A stretch of DNA of 64,000 nucleotides from Anoxybacillus tepidamans PS2 (GTDB taxonomy: Bacteria; Bacillota; Bacilli; Bacillales; Anoxybacillaceae): assembly GCF_000620165.1 (NCBI RefSeq), contig NZ_JHVN01000015.1, forward strand, positions 20,417-84,416, written 5' to 3'. A program made the position numbers and the translations under genes. This document shows, piece after piece, positions 32,490 to 42,248 of this stretch; position 1 is the first letter of the stretch; each line of letters starts with the position of its first letter. The notes under the pieces are model-generated. The model saw nothing but the letters and a program-made list of their open reading frames with translations, did not search any database and was not told the DNA's origin.

Positions 32490-34154
32490 TTGAAAAAAGC
32501 ATGGTGGAAAGAAGGGGTTGCCTATCAAATTTATCCGCGAAGCTTTATGGATGCTAATGGAGACGGAGTAGGGGATTTGCGCGGGATTATTTCAAAATTG
32601 GATTATTTGCGCGACCTTGGAATCGATATCATATGGATTTGTCCGATCTATAAATCGCCGAACGCTGATAATGGATATGATATTAGCGATTATCACGCGA
32701 TTGCGGAAGAGTTCGGTACGATGGCGGACTTTGATGAATTGTTGGCAGAGGCGCACAACCGCGGCATGAAAGTTATTTTAGACCTTGTGATCAACCATAC
32801 GAGCGACGAACATCCGTGGTTTATCGAGTCGCGTTCGTCGAAAGACAACCCGAAGCGCGATTGGTATATTTGGCGCGACGGCAAAAATGGCAAGGAGCCA
32901 AACAACTGGGAGAGCATTTTTGGCGGATCGGCTTGGGAATACGATGCGAAGACGGATCAATATTATTTGCATGTTTTTGCAACGAAACAACCAGATTTAA
33001 ACTGGGAAAATGAAGAAGTGCGTCGCGCGTTGTATGAAATGATTAATTGGTGGCTTGATAAAGGAATTGACGGTTTTCGTGTTGATGCGATTTCGCATAT
33101 TAAAAAGAAGCCAGGGCTTCCGGATCTGCCGAATCCGAAAGGACTTGATTATGTTCCATCGTTCGATGCGCATATGAATCAAGAAGGGATTATGGAGTAT
33201 TTAAAAGAGTTGAAAATGCAAACGTTTGCGCATTATGATATTATGACAGTCGGAGAAGCAAACGGGGTAAAAGTAGAACAAGCGGAAGAATGGGTTGGAG
33301 AAGAGCACGGCATTTTCAATATGATTTTTCAGTTCGAACATTTAGGCTTGTGGGAAAAAGGAATAGGCGGCACAGTCGATGTCCGGCAGTTGAAACGAAC
33401 GTTAACGAAGTGGCAGAAAGGTTTGGAAAATCGAGGCTGGAACGCTTTGTTTTTGGAAAATCACGATCAGCCTCGTTCTGTTTCGACATGGGGCAACGAC
33501 AAAGAGTATCTCGTCGAAAGCGCAAAGGCGTTAGGGGCTCTCTATTTTTTAATGCAAGGAACTCCCTTTATTTATCAGGGGCAAGAAATCGGCATGACGA
33601 ATGTCCGTTTCCAAACGATTGATGAATACGACGACATCGCAATGAAAAACTTTTATCGTATTGAGCGGGAAAAAGGGCGGCCGCATGAGGAAATTATGGA
33701 GGTTATTTGGAAAAAAGGCCGCGACAATTCGCGCACACCGATGCAATGGTCCGCAGAAGCGAATGCTGGTTTTACGACCGGAACGCCATGGATGGGCATT
33801 AACGAAAATTACAAAGATGTTAATGTGGAGAAGCAAACGCAAGATGCTAACTCTATTCTTAATTTCTATAAAAAAATGATCCGTCTTCGCAAAGAAAACG
33901 AAATTTTTATTTATGGGACGTACGATCTCATTTTAGAACGAGACAAAGCGATTTACGCTTATACACGAACGCTGGGGAACGAAAAAGCGGTCATTATCGT
34001 CAATTTGAGCGATCAGCCTACTCTTTATCGCTATGATGCAATTAAGCTCTCTTCAAGCCATTTAGTTCTACAAAATTATGAAGTGAAGCCGCATAAAAAC
34101 GCCACGCGATTTAAATTGAAACCATATGAGGCGCGCGTATATTTGTTGAAGTAG
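32490..34154 (+). CDS. malL: Oligo-1,6-glucosidase / alpha-glucosidase (GH13)
   Basis: A 554-residue GH13 enzyme with a TTG start eight bases after AGAGGAGG. Conserved regions: [49 protein letters not shown] (nucleophile Asp), MTVGEANGV (acid/base Glu), and [12 protein letters not shown] (third Asp). The [18 protein letters not shown] start includes the Ca-binding-like loop of the oligo-1,6-glucosidase group. It hydrolyses isomalto- and malto-oligosaccharides in the cytoplasm. No sugar transporter is adjacent; an MsmX-type ATPase is at 48.7 kb. Confidence 0.9.
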   Translation: MKKAWWKEGVAYQIYPRSFMDANGDGVGDLRGIISKLDYLRDLGIDIIWICPIYKSPNADNGYDISDYHAIAEEFGTMADFDELLAEAHNRGMKVILDLVINHTSDEHPWFIESRSSKDNPKRDWYIWRDGKNGKEPNNWESIFGGSAWEYDAKTDQYYLHVFATKQPDLNWENEEVRRALYEMINWWLDKGIDGFRVDAISHIKKKPGLPDLPNPKGLDYVPSFDAHMNQEGIMEYLKELKMQTFAHYDIMTVGEANGVKVEQAEEWVGEEHGIFNMIFQFEHLGLWEKGIGGTVDVRQLKRTLTKWQKGLENRGWNALFLENHDQPRSVSTWGNDKEYLVESAKALGALYFLMQGTPFIYQGQEIGMTNVRFQTIDEYDDIAMKNFYRIEREKGRPHEEIMEVIWKKGRDNSRTPMQWSAEANAGFTTGTPWMGINENYKDVNVEKQTQDANSILNFYKKMIRLRKENEIFIYGTYDLILERDKAIYAYTRTLGNEKAVIIVNLSDQPTLYRYDAIKLSSSHLVLQNYEVKPHKNATRFKLKPYEARVYLLK

Positions 34155-34218
34155 TGGCGATATAAAAGAGGGATTTTCTGTCTGTTTACCGAACTTATTA
34201 AAAAGGAGGGATAAAAAG

Positions 34219-34746
34219 ATGGATAAAATTCGTTATCCGATTGGAACATTTGAAAAGCCAGCATCTTTTCAAGAAGAAGATTTAAAAAAATGGATTGATG
34301 ATATTCGCCAACTACCGAACGGGCTGCGTGAAGCCGTCAGCGGATTAAATGCAGAACAGCTAAACACGTCGTATCGCGAAGGTGGCTGGACAGTGGCACA
34401 AGTCGTCCATCATTTGGCGGACGCGAGCATGAATGCATTTTTGCGCACGAAATGGACTCTTACCGAGAACGTTCCTTCCATTAGACCGTTTGATGAAAAC
34501 GCCTGGGCGGAAACGATCGATGCTCGTTCGTTGTCAGTCGATTTCTCTCTTCGTTTGCTTGAAGGAATTCATGGAAGATGGGCGCAGTTGCTTGAATCAC
34601 TAGCAATGGAAGACTTCCAAAAAACATTTTACCATGAAGGAACAAAAGCAACGGTAGATTTGTATACTCTTGTAGCGATGTACGCATGGCACGGGAAACA
34701 TCATACAGCGCATATACAACAGCTGCGATCGAGAATGGGCTGGTAA
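34219..34746 (+). CDS. YfiT-type DinB-fold protein (putative bacillithiol transferase)
   Basis: A 175-residue four-helix DinB-superfamily protein. It starts [14 protein letters not shown] and carries [13 protein letters not shown] plus [14 protein letters not shown] at the C-terminus, which together supply the three His metal ligands of the YfiT/BstA group. Family members are metal-dependent transferases, some using bacillithiol. The neighbours give no clue to substrate. The ATG lies behind AAAAGGAGGG. Confidence 0.85.
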   Translation: MDKIRYPIGTFEKPASFQEEDLKKWIDDIRQLPNGLREAVSGLNAEQLNTSYREGGWTVAQVVHHLADASMNAFLRTKWTLTENVPSIRPFDENAWAETIDARSLSVDFSLRLLEGIHGRWAQLLESLAMEDFQKTFYHEGTKATVDLYTLVAMYAWHGKHHTAHIQQLRSRMGW

Positions 34747-34748
34747 AA

Positions 34749-34780
34749 GATAACGGACATCGATCTCGATGTCCGTTATT
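34749..34780. terminator. Bidirectional terminator
   Basis: ATAACGGACATCGA and TCGATGTCCGTTAT form a perfect 14-bp stem with a 2-base centre (34750-34779). It overlaps the stop of the convergent methyltransferase gene. Confidence 0.85.
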
Positions 34781-35969
34781 TGCGTGAATAGACTTCGTAA
34801 ATGGCAAATTTTAAATAGTCGCCTTCTTCGGCCGCAAGCAGTTTCGGATGATCGTAACCAGCTCCGCTCCAATGCACTTGGCGCAAAATTTTTTTCGCAT
34901 CGAACGCCGCCTCTTCAATCATCGCTTGAAACATGTCGGCGTGAACATGGTATGAGCAGCTTGCCGTGACAAAAAATCCTCCGTCTTTTACAAGCTTCAA
35001 GCCGTTTAAGTTAATATCTTTATAGCCAGCTAACGCTTTCGGAACGGCATGGGCCGATTTTGCGAATGCAGGCGGATCAACGATCACAACATCCCAACGT
35101 TTTCCGTCATGAACGGCTTCGCGCAAATAGTCGAACGCATTGGCGACGACGAAATCGACATTTGTAAAGCCGTTCAATGCGGCATTTCGCTTTGCTGTTT
35201 CAATGGCATGTTCAGAAATATCAACGGCCGTAACGTGCTTCGCCCCATACAAGCAAGCGTTCAGCATGAACGAACCTGTGTGAGTGAAGCAGTCGAGAAC
35301 AGTGGTATTGGCATCGATGAGCGGTTTAATGGCAGCGCGATTTTGCCGCTGATCGAAGAAAAATCCCGTTTTTTGTCCGTTTTCGATATCAACAATATAT
35401 TTGACGCCGTTTTCTTCAATCACAACTTCTGTGTCGCACTCGCCGTACCAAAATCCTTTTTCCTGTTCAAGGCCTTCTAACTCGCGGACGTATACGTCAT
35501 TGCGCAAGTAGATCGCTTTTGGCTGAAAGACTTCAAGCAGCCCTTTTAAAATCCACTCTTTTCGTCTTTCCATTCCGAGTGAGAGAATCTGTACAACAAG
35601 CACGTCTTCATATTTATCGACAATAAGGCCTGGCAAAAAATCGGCTTCGCCGTAAATGGCGCGGCAAGATCGGACGCCCGGAATCATTCGCTCGCGATAT
35701 GTCCACGCTTTGCGAATGCGGTCAATAAAAAATAGTTCATTTAATTCCTCTTCTTTATGTTGAGTTAGTACGCGCACAATCATTTGTGACTTCGGGTTGA
35801 TATATCCTTTTGCTAAAAAGTAATTTTGATGGTTATATACATCGACGAAATCGCCTGGGGCAAAATCTCCTTCAATGTAATCGACTTCGCTTTGGAAAAT
35901 CCAAGGATGGCCTTGTTCTAATCGCTTTTTACGCTTCCGTTTCAAAACAACTTTTGCCACGTTCTTCAC
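34776..35969 (-). CDS. RlmI/YwbD-like rRNA (cytosine-C5) methyltransferase
   Basis: A 397-residue protein. Residues 5-80 form a PUA RNA-binding domain (HPWIFQSEVDYIEGDFAPGDFVDV). The middle has the RlmI-type EARFI-like beta domain (RAIYGEADFLPGLIVDKYEDVLVVQ). The SAM-dependent methyltransferase part has DCFTHTGSFMLNACLYGA, VTAVDISEHAIETAKRNA and VDPPAFAKS. YwbD and RlmI methylate 23S rRNA at a cytosine; the exact target here is inferred. Monocistronic. Confidence 0.88.
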   Translation of the reverse strand: MKNVAKVVLKRKRKKRLEQGHPWIFQSEVDYIEGDFAPGDFVDVYNHQNYFLAKGYINPKSQMIVRVLTQHKEEELNELFFIDRIRKAWTYRERMIPGVRSCRAIYGEADFLPGLIVDKYEDVLVVQILSLGMERRKEWILKGLLEVFQPKAIYLRNDVYVRELEGLEQEKGFWYGECDTEVVIEENGVKYIVDIENGQKTGFFFDQRQNRAAIKPLIDANTTVLDCFTHTGSFMLNACLYGAKHVTAVDISEHAIETAKRNAALNGFTNVDFVVANAFDYLREAVHDGKRWDVVIVDPPAFAKSAHAVPKALAGYKDINLNGLKLVKDGGFFVTASCSYHVHADMFQAMIEEAAFDAKKILRQVHWSGAGYDHPKLLAAEEGDYLKFAIYEVYSRK

Positions 35970-36116
35970 TCCATTAAATATAGTTATTTGCCTTTTCTAT
36001 CATACAGAATTGGCAGAAAGGAAGCAATGTTGCTAATGCTGTAGAAGCAGAGGAGGACTATTTTTGCGAATAAGGAATAATAATAAAAAATAGATGACAG
36101 AAAAGAGGGATTTGTT

Positions 36117-36437
36117 GTGATTCTAGTGACGACGGACTACATACCGGGAAAGCAAATAAAAGAGTATAAAGGATTCGTTAAAGGGAATACGGTGCAATCG
36201 AAGCATATCGGCAAAGATTTCATGGCAGGACTGAAAACGATTGTTGGCGGAGAGATTAAGGGGTATACAGAGATGATGGAAGAGGCGAGAAATATTGCGA
36301 TTGAGCGCATGGTTGAGGAAGCGAGGCAAATGGGAGCAAATGCGATCGTGGGAGTCAAACTGGCGACAGCAGCCATTATGGCGAATACGGCAGAAATTTT
36401 GGCATATGGAACAGCGGTAGTAGTAGAAGAAACGTGA
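36117..36437 (+). CDS. YbjQ/UPF0145 family protein
   Basis: A 106-residue protein with a GTG start after AAGAGGGATT. Family blocks: VTTDYIPGKQIKEYKGFVKGNTVQSKHIGKDFMAGLK, RMVEEARQMGANAIVGVKL and a C-terminal EILAYGTAVVVE (read in parts). Members are small pentameric proteins of unknown function, sometimes called heavy-metal-binding-like because of an earlier annotation. It is followed by the promoter of the thiamin operon. Confidence 0.88.
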   Translation: MILVTTDYIPGKQIKEYKGFVKGNTVQSKHIGKDFMAGLKTIVGGEIKGYTEMMEEARNIAIERMVEEARQMGANAIVGVKLATAAIMANTAEILAYGTAVVVEET

Positions 36438-36443
36438 AATGAC

Positions 36444-36471
36444 TTGACAACTAGATGAACAGTGATATGAT
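36444..36471 (+). promoter_or_regulatory. Sigma-A promoter of the thiamin operon
   Basis: TTGACA (36444-36449), 16 bases, TATGAT (36466-36471), about 30 bases before the TPP aptamer. Confidence 0.7.
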
Positions 36472-36505
36472 AAACTTGAACAATCACATATTGCTGTTCC
36501 TATCA

Positions 36506-36666
36506 TCCACTAGGGGGGCCTATAGATAGGCTGAGATCAAAGTGTGCCTTTGAGACCCTTAGAACCTGATCTGGATTATGCCAGCGTAGGGAAGTGGAAG
36601 TGGCGTGTTTGTTTTATGGATGTACACCACTTTCTTTGCGCTTGCAAAAGAAAGTGGTTTTTTATT
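36506..36666 (+). promoter_or_regulatory. TPP (thi-box) riboswitch with terminator
   Basis: Aptamer blocks: CCACTAGGGGGGCC (36507-36520), GGCTGAGATCAAAG (36529-36542), TTTGAGACCCTTAGAACCTG (36549-36568) and GGATTATGCCAGCGTAGGGA (36573-36592). A terminator follows: ACCACTTTCTTT (36626-36637) pairs with AAAGAAAGTGGT (to 36658) and a U-run ends near 36665. TPP binding should favour termination before tenA. Confidence 0.94.
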
Positions 36667-36726
36667 TTGCCGAACATGCAGAGCACGGGGCCGTCTTTGC
36701 GTGCGGTACACAAGGGGGAGGATACA

Positions 36727-37422
36727 ATGTCATTTTCACAGTTGCTGCGAAAAGCAGTGGATCCTATTTGGGAAGCGAGCTTTCACCATCCGTTCGTTAG
36801 GGAGCTTGGCGAGGGAACGCTCGATCTTTCATGTTTTCGTTACTATGTTTTGCAAGATTCATATTATTTAAGTCATTTTGCGAAAGTGCAGGCGCTCGGA
36901 GCGGCGAAGGCCCCTGATTTAGAAACGACGGCGCGCATGGCGCATCACGCGCAAAATACGCAACAAGCAGAATTGGCGTTGCATGAAAAATTTGCAAAAC
37001 AGCTTGGGATTACGGAAGCGGAAAAGACTTCGTTTATTCCAGCGCCGACGGCGTATGCCTATACGTCCCATTTATATCGCGCCGCATATGAAGGGCATCT
37101 TGGGGATATTATCGCCGCTATTTTACCTTGTTACTGGCTTTACTATGAGATTGGCGAGCGATTGAAAGATTGCAAGCCTGAAGAGCCGATTTATCAAGAA
37201 TGGATTGCCGCTTACGGATCGGAATGGTTTCGTCAGCTAGTTGAAGAGCAAATTAATCGATTAGACGCGATCGCAGAAAGCGTCACTGACACTGACCGGA
37301 AGCGAATGGAACAGCATTTTATCATTAGTAGCCAATATGAATATTCGTTTTGGGAAATGGCTTACCGCTTAGAAACATGGCCAATTCAAAGAAAGGAGAC
37401 TACAGAGAATGCAAGCATCTAA
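36727..37422 (+). CDS. tenA: Thiaminase II TenA (aminopyrimidine aminohydrolase)
   Basis: The start is ATG 36727 after GGGGGAGGA; the longer open frame upstream runs through the riboswitch and is not used. 231 residues, all-helical TenA fold: FSQLLRKAVDPIWEASFHHPFV, SCFRYYVLQDSYYLSHFAK with the active-site Asp/Tyr, and late MEQHFIISSQYEYSFWEMAY containing the catalytic Glu. The nucleophile Cys is expected in AAILPCYWLYYEIG. It salvages aminopyrimidines for thiamin. Its stop overlaps the start of ykoE. Confidence 0.95.
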   Translation: MSFSQLLRKAVDPIWEASFHHPFVRELGEGTLDLSCFRYYVLQDSYYLSHFAKVQALGAAKAPDLETTARMAHHAQNTQQAELALHEKFAKQLGITEAEKTSFIPAPTAYAYTSHLYRAAYEGHLGDIIAAILPCYWLYYEIGERLKDCKPEEPIYQEWIAAYGSEWFRQLVEEQINRLDAIAESVTDTDRKRMEQHFIISSQYEYSFWEMAYRLETWPIQRKETTENASI

Positions 37423-37996
37423 AGGGTTGAAATTAGCCGATATTTTAATCACTGTTGTTATTTCAATTGTGTTCGGAATTGTCTACAAACTATGGGGACC
37501 GTTTTACTATTTTGTGAAACCGTTTGGCCTTCATATTGATCAGTTGGTTTACGGAATGTGGTTTATTGCGGCGACCGTGGCGTTTCTTATTATTCGTAAG
37601 CCAGGGGTGGCTTTATTGGCGGAAATTGCTGCTTCCTCTGGTGAGTTTATTGCTGGTTCCGAGTGGGGCCTTGAAGTGTTGATTTATGGTGTCGTACAAG
37701 GTTTACTTGCTGAAATTGTATTTGCTGCGTTCCGCTATAAGCGGTTTGATGTGTTGGTTGTCTCGTTAGCGGCGATCGGTTCAACGATTGGTTCACTCGT
37801 TATGGATTTTTATAAAGGATACATCGAAGCGTTGGCGCCTTGGAATTTGGCATTGTTCCTTCTTGCTCGATTTGTTGGGGCGGTTCTAATTTCTGGTGTG
37901 TTTGCTTCTTCATTAGTAAAAGCGCTTGAAGCAACAGGTGTGACGCAAATGGTTCGTTCCGCTTCTAAGGAAGACTATGAGCAGCTGAACCGTTAA
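37409..37996 (+). CDS. ykoE: YkoE, substrate-binding (S) component of the HMP/thiamin ECF transporter
   Basis: A 195-residue protein with about five to six helices. It opens GLKLADILITVVISIVFGIVYKLWGP and contains VALLAEIAASSGEFIAGSEWGLEVLIYG, the YkoE family pattern. It overlaps tenA by 14 bases (AAAGGAGA inside tenA). With YkoD and YkoC it forms an ECF transporter for the pyrimidine moiety of thiamin. The soluble partner YkoF of B. subtilis is not present here. Confidence 0.92.
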   Translation: MQASKGLKLADILITVVISIVFGIVYKLWGPFYYFVKPFGLHIDQLVYGMWFIAATVAFLIIRKPGVALLAEIAASSGEFIAGSEWGLEVLIYGVVQGLLAEIVFAAFRYKRFDVLVVSLAAIGSTIGSLVMDFYKGYIEALAPWNLALFLLARFVGAVLISGVFASSLVKALEATGVTQMVRSASKEDYEQLNR

Positions 37997-38012
37997 AGGG
38001 TGAACTCGAAAT

Positions 38013-39461
38013 ATGGAATATGTAACCTTTGTTGAACAGCTACGTTTGAAGTTTCCAGGAAAAGAAACGTTGCTATTTAAGGATTTATCTTTGTTTTTTA
38101 AAAAAGGAGAAAAAGTGTTGTTACTAGGTCCATCGGGTTGTGGGAAATCGACGCTATTGCAAGTTCTTTCGGGGTTGATTCCGCATTCGGTGGACATCCC
38201 TATGAAAGCAAAGCATATCCAAATTCCCGACAACTGGGGATTTGTGTTTCAAGATCCTGATTCGCAATTTTGCATGCCGTTTGCGGACGAAGAAATTGCT
38301 TTTGCGCTAGAAAATATAGGGGTGCCGCGCGAACAGATGACAGCGCGCATCAATGAGCTGCTGCAGCTTGTCGGTTTACCTATCTCTCCTCATACAAATA
38401 TTCATACGTTGTCTGGCGGGATGAAACAGCGATTGGCCCTTGCTTCCGTTCTTGCGCTTGAGCCCGATGTGTTGTTTCTTGATGAGCCGACGGCCATGAT
38501 TGATGATGAAGGAACGGAAATGATCTGGCGCACTGTTAAGCAAATTGCCCATGATAAAACAGTCATTATTGTGGAACACAAAATTGAGCATGTGCTAGAT
38601 TTTGTCGATCGCATCATTTTGTTTAACGATGCTGGTGAAATCGTTGCCGATGGCGAGGCCAATTTGATCTTCAGACATTATAAGGAAACGATTGCTTCGC
38701 AAGGAATTTGGTACCCGGGAGTATGGGACGACTATTGCCAAAAGCGGAAATGGGGCAAACCGTCACCAAAACAAAAGGAAATGATTCGATTGGCGGATTT
38801 TCAAGGGTATCGCAATAAAAAGGCAGCCATTCGTGTGGATGAGGCAAGTGTTTACGAAGGAGAATGGATTGCTGTAACTGGAAAAAACGGCGCAGGAAAG
38901 AGTACACTACTGCATGCGTTAATGAAGCTCATTCCGACCGATGGGGAGTACGAAATCGAGGGGGAGGCGCTGCAACAAACAAAGCAGATTGCCCGCCGTG
39001 CTGCGTTCGTCTTTCAAAATCCTGAATTTCAATTTGTGACGAATTCCGTATGGGAAGAGGTGGCGTATTCCCTTCGTCTCGCTAAGAGAAGTGATGAAGA
39101 GATTCATTCAACAGTAGAGAAATTATTGAAAACGTTTCATTTAGAGGCACAGAAAGATCAGCATCCGTATCAACTGTCGGTAGGACAAAAACGCCGATTG
39201 AGCGTGGCCGCGTCGATTATAGGGGGACAGAAATTATTATTGTTGGATGAGCCGACGTTCGGCCAAGATGCGAAAAATACGTTTGCTTTATTAGAGCTTC
39301 TCGATTCGTACCGCGAAAAAGGGACAGCGATTATTATGGTTACGCATGATGAACGAATTGTGCAGCAATTTGCGACGCGAAGATGGGTGATTGACAATGG
39401 TCGCCTCGTGCTTGATGAGCCAGTGGCGCGGACAATAAATGAAGCTTTAATGTCTGTTTAA
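38013..39461 (+). CDS. ykoD: YkoD, double ATPase of the ECF transporter
   Basis: A 482-residue protein with two ABC ATPase domains. The first has Walker A GPSGCGKST, signature LSGGMKQR and Walker B VLFLDEPTAMID. The second has Walker A GKNGAGKST, signature LSVGQKRR and Walker B LLLLDEPTFGQD. FQDPDSQF and FQNPEFQF are the Q-loops typical of ECF ATPases. It energises YkoE/YkoC. It lies 16 bases after ykoE. Confidence 0.94.
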   Translation: MEYVTFVEQLRLKFPGKETLLFKDLSLFFKKGEKVLLLGPSGCGKSTLLQVLSGLIPHSVDIPMKAKHIQIPDNWGFVFQDPDSQFCMPFADEEIAFALENIGVPREQMTARINELLQLVGLPISPHTNIHTLSGGMKQRLALASVLALEPDVLFLDEPTAMIDDEGTEMIWRTVKQIAHDKTVIIVEHKIEHVLDFVDRIILFNDAGEIVADGEANLIFRHYKETIASQGIWYPGVWDDYCQKRKWGKPSPKQKEMIRLADFQGYRNKKAAIRVDEASVYEGEWIAVTGKNGAGKSTLLHALMKLIPTDGEYEIEGEALQQTKQIARRAAFVFQNPEFQFVTNSVWEEVAYSLRLAKRSDEEIHSTVEKLLKTFHLEAQKDQHPYQLSVGQKRRLSVAASIIGGQKLLLLDEPTFGQDAKNTFALLELLDSYREKGTAIIMVTHDERIVQQFATRRWVIDNGRLVLDEPVARTINEALMSV

Positions 39462-39473
39462 GGAGGGGGAACC

Positions 39474-40256
39474 GTGAGATTGGAGATTGGCTATCGTGAG
39501 ACGTGGCTTCATCGCATCAATCCGAGTTTAAAGTTGCTTGTGATGCTAGCCATTTTTATTGCTGTTTTATTTGTGCACAATCCGAATGTGCTGGCCAACT
39601 TGGCGGTTGCCCTATTGCTCCTGTTTTTCATTTGTACCGGCTATCCGTTGAAATATTTGTTGCTTTTCTTTTTGCCGTTTCTCGTCATCTTTGTTTCGAC
39701 CGCTTCTTCGATGACCTTATTTGGCGAAGGAAAAACGACATGGTTCCAATGGGGGCTTATTCATATTACGGAAGAAAGTTTTTTGCGGGGAATGCACCTT
39801 GGGTTTCGGGCGTTAACTTTTGCCCTTTTAGGATTAATTTTTTCGCTGACGACAAGGCCTGTGTATCTATTTTACTCGCTTATGCAGCAGTTAAAGCTTA
39901 AACCAAAGTACGCTTATAGTTTTCTTGCTGGAATTCGTTTGATTCCAATTATATTAGAGGAATTTCAAACGGTGCAGAACGCTTTAAAAGTGCGGGGAGC
40001 AGCCCAAGTAGGCATCTTTGAAAAAATCAAGAGATATGCTATTCCTCTTTTATCGCAGAGCATTCGCCGCGCACAGCGCATTGCGGTTGCCATGGAGGCC
40101 AAACGATTTTCAAGCGGAATGGCCCGAACATTTTACTACGAGATTAGCTTTAGCAAATATGATATTGTTTTTATTTTTTCGATGGCTGGAATCATCGTGT
40201 TGGCGTATTGCGTCGGGACTATTTTGCCGTATGTTCCGGTAGTCGACGTGCGTTAG
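39474..40256 (+). CDS. ykoC: YkoC, transmembrane (T) component of the ECF transporter
   Basis: A 260-residue membrane protein with a GTG start behind AGGAGGGGG. About six helices and the CbiQ/EcfT coupling motifs: LKVRGAAQ (near residue 163) and AMEAKRFSSG (near 205), the A-R-G and similar Arg-containing helices that contact the ATPases. Twelve bases after ykoD and eleven before tenI, so clearly within the operon. Confidence 0.93.
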   Translation: MRLEIGYRETWLHRINPSLKLLVMLAIFIAVLFVHNPNVLANLAVALLLLFFICTGYPLKYLLLFFLPFLVIFVSTASSMTLFGEGKTTWFQWGLIHITEESFLRGMHLGFRALTFALLGLIFSLTTRPVYLFYSLMQQLKLKPKYAYSFLAGIRLIPIILEEFQTVQNALKVRGAAQVGIFEKIKRYAIPLLSQSIRRAQRIAVAMEAKRFSSGMARTFYYEISFSKYDIVFIFSMAGIIVLAYCVGTILPYVPVVDVR

Positions 40257-40267
40257 TAGGGGGAACA

Positions 40268-40912
40268 ATGATGAAAAAGCAGTTATATGCGATTTCGACA
40301 GGAAAGCAGCCATCTGAGCAGCTGGCGGCGATCGCCTCACATATTCATCCGTATGTTGATGCAATTCATATACGCGAAAAAACAAAGACAGCAAAAGAAC
40401 TTTTTGAATTAGTTGAAAGGTTTTTAGACTCTGGGGTGCCGGCGGAAAAAATTATTATCAATGATCGCGCGGATGTTGCTGCCGCCTGCGGAGTCAAAGG
40501 GGTGCAACTTGCTTACCATAGCTTGTCGGCGAAAGCGGTAAAAAAAGCGTTTCCGTCGCTTGTTGTTGGTTGTTCTGTTCATTCGCTGCAAGAGGCGATC
40601 GAAGCAGAACAAAACGGCGCGGATTACTGTATATACGGCCATGTGTTTCCGACAGAGTGCAAAGCGAAAATGCCGCCAAGGGGAATTGAAAAGTTAGCGC
40701 AAATTACAGCAGCTGTTTCGATCCCGGTGATTGCGATCGGCGGCATTCGCCTCGATAATGTTTCGCAAGTATGGGAAGCGGGAGCGCATGGAATTGCGGT
40801 CATGTCAGGAATATTTTTGGCCGAGAATCCGCTTGTTCAAGCGAAACGCTATGCGATGATGACGTCTATGCAAAACAGGGAGAGGGATGAACATGAATGG
40901 CCGTCACTATGA
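40268..40912 (+). CDS. tenI: TenI, thiazole tautomerase
   Basis: The start is ATG 40268 (ATGATG; 40271 also possible) after AGGGGG; the longer frame from 40208 overlaps ykoC. 214 residues, a ThiE-like TIM barrel: HIREKTKTAKELFELV, IIINDRADVAAACGVKGVQLAYHSL (the catalytic His of TenI), YCIYGHVFPTECKAKMPPRG, and IPVIAIGGIRLDNV. TenI tautomerises the thiazole phosphate formed by ThiG. It ends inside the start of thiO. Confidence 0.93.
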   Translation: MMKKQLYAISTGKQPSEQLAAIASHIHPYVDAIHIREKTKTAKELFELVERFLDSGVPAEKIIINDRADVAAACGVKGVQLAYHSLSAKAVKKAFPSLVVGCSVHSLQEAIEAEQNGADYCIYGHVFPTECKAKMPPRGIEKLAQITAAVSIPVIAIGGIRLDNVSQVWEAGAHGIAVMSGIFLAENPLVQAKRYAMMTSMQNRERDEHEWPSL

Positions 40913-42029
40913 TGTTGCCATTATTGGCGGAGGAATTATTGGGGGATCGATTGCCTTTGAACTAGCGAAGCGCCGCATGAAAGTTGTCGTATTGGAAAAA
41001 GATCGGGCGGTGAGCCAAGCATCAAGCGCAGCGGCAGGGATGCTCGGTGCGCAATCGGAATTTTCAAGCGAAAACCCGCTCGTTCCGATGGCGCTTAAAA
41101 GTCGTTCCATGTTTCCGAAGCTGGCTGAAGAATTAAAGGAGCTTACGGGAATTGATATTGGTTATATAGAAAAAGGGATGCTGAAAGTGGCAACGACGGA
41201 CGAGGAACGAATGGCGCTGAAGCAACAATATGAATTTTGGACAAAAATCGGGCAACCTGTACAGTGGCTATCTCCTGACGAGCTTCGTCAACATGAGCCA
41301 AATGTCAATCAGTCGCTATTAGGAGTCATGTATATTCCACGCGATGGGCAAATTAGTGCACCGCATTTATCGCAAGCTTTTGTTCAAGCTTCAATGATTC
41401 ATGGGGCAGAGTGGTATGAGTTTACCGAAGTCATTGATATAAAGAGGGAAGAAGATTCATATAAACTTCTCACTAACCAAGGTATCATTCGGGCTGAGGC
41501 GGTTGTGGCAGCCGCAGGCGCGTGGACGGGGCTGTTTTTAGAAAAAACAGGATGCCCGCTCCCGATGTTTCCTGTCAAAGGAGAATGCCTGCTTGTAAAA
41601 ACAGCGAAACCGCTCATTCAAGCGACTATATTTGCCAAAAATGGCTGCTATATCGTTCCGAAAAAAGGAAATAGGCTGCTCATCGGGGCTACCTCCACAC
41701 CAAATACCTTTGATAAAAAAGTGACAGTCCATGGGATATCAAGCTTACTTGAGAGAGCTATGCAATTGGTTCAAGGTGTTGGTGGAGCGGAATGGGAGAG
41801 AACGTGGGCCGGAATTAGGCCGCAGACGGGCGATGGCTTGCCTTATATCGGCGAACATCCACATTATAGAAATATGTGGATAGCCACAGGCCATTATCGA
41901 AACGGAATCCTATTAAGCCCGATTACGGGGATTCTCATGGCTGATTTAATTGAAAGAAGAGATCATAGAGAGATTGACTTGTCTCCTTTTTCGGTGAAAA
42001 GACATAACGGTGCGACGTGCACAACATAG
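40893..42029 (+). CDS. thiO: Glycine oxidase ThiO
   Basis: The start is ATG 40893, eight bases after GGGAGAGG; the ATG at 40887 is too close to that site. 378 residues, a DAO-type flavoenzyme: FAD motif VAIIGGGIIGGSIAFELAKR, ASSAAAGMLGAQSEF, and C-terminal WAGIRPQTGDGLPYIGEHP plus ATGHYRNGILLSPITG. It oxidises glycine to the iminoacetate used by ThiG. Overlaps tenI by 20 bases. Confidence 0.95.
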   Translation: MNGRHYDVAIIGGGIIGGSIAFELAKRRMKVVVLEKDRAVSQASSAAAGMLGAQSEFSSENPLVPMALKSRSMFPKLAEELKELTGIDIGYIEKGMLKVATTDEERMALKQQYEFWTKIGQPVQWLSPDELRQHEPNVNQSLLGVMYIPRDGQISAPHLSQAFVQASMIHGAEWYEFTEVIDIKREEDSYKLLTNQGIIRAEAVVAAAGAWTGLFLEKTGCPLPMFPVKGECLLVKTAKPLIQATIFAKNGCYIVPKKGNRLLIGATSTPNTFDKKVTVHGISSLLERAMQLVQGVGGAEWERTWAGIRPQTGDGLPYIGEHPHYRNMWIATGHYRNGILLSPITGILMADLIERRDHREIDLSPFSVKRHNGATCTT

Positions 42030-42042
42030 AGGTGGAAGAGAA

Positions 42043-42246
42043 ATGGAACTTATTATTAACGGCGAAGTGATTCGAGTGCCGGAACATGTTCAAACAGTAG
42101 ACGGGCTGCTTGCTCATTTTCAATTAAATCATAAAATCGCGATTGTCGAACTAAATGGAAATATTATCCAAAAACAAGAATATCAAGCGACTGCGCTATG
42201 CAACGGAGATCGCGTAGAAATCGTTCATTTTGTAGGAGGCGGATGA
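42043..42246 (+). CDS. thiS: ThiS sulfur carrier protein
   Basis: The start is ATG 42043 after AGGTGGAAGAG. 67 residues with a ubiquitin-like fold: [19 protein letters not shown], then [13 protein letters not shown], ending [10 protein letters not shown]. The C-terminal GG is the site adenylated by ThiF and loaded with sulfur for thiazole synthesis. Confidence 0.95.
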   Translation: MELIINGEVIRVPEHVQTVDGLLAHFQLNHKIAIVELNGNIIQKQEYQATALCNGDRVEIVHFVGGG

Positions 42247-42248
42247 TC

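Noticed and set aside
36544..36726. N-terminal extension of TenA by 61 residues
   Set aside because: The extension translates the 3' half of the TPP aptamer and its terminator; the real start at 36727 has a clear ribosome site and matches TenA length.
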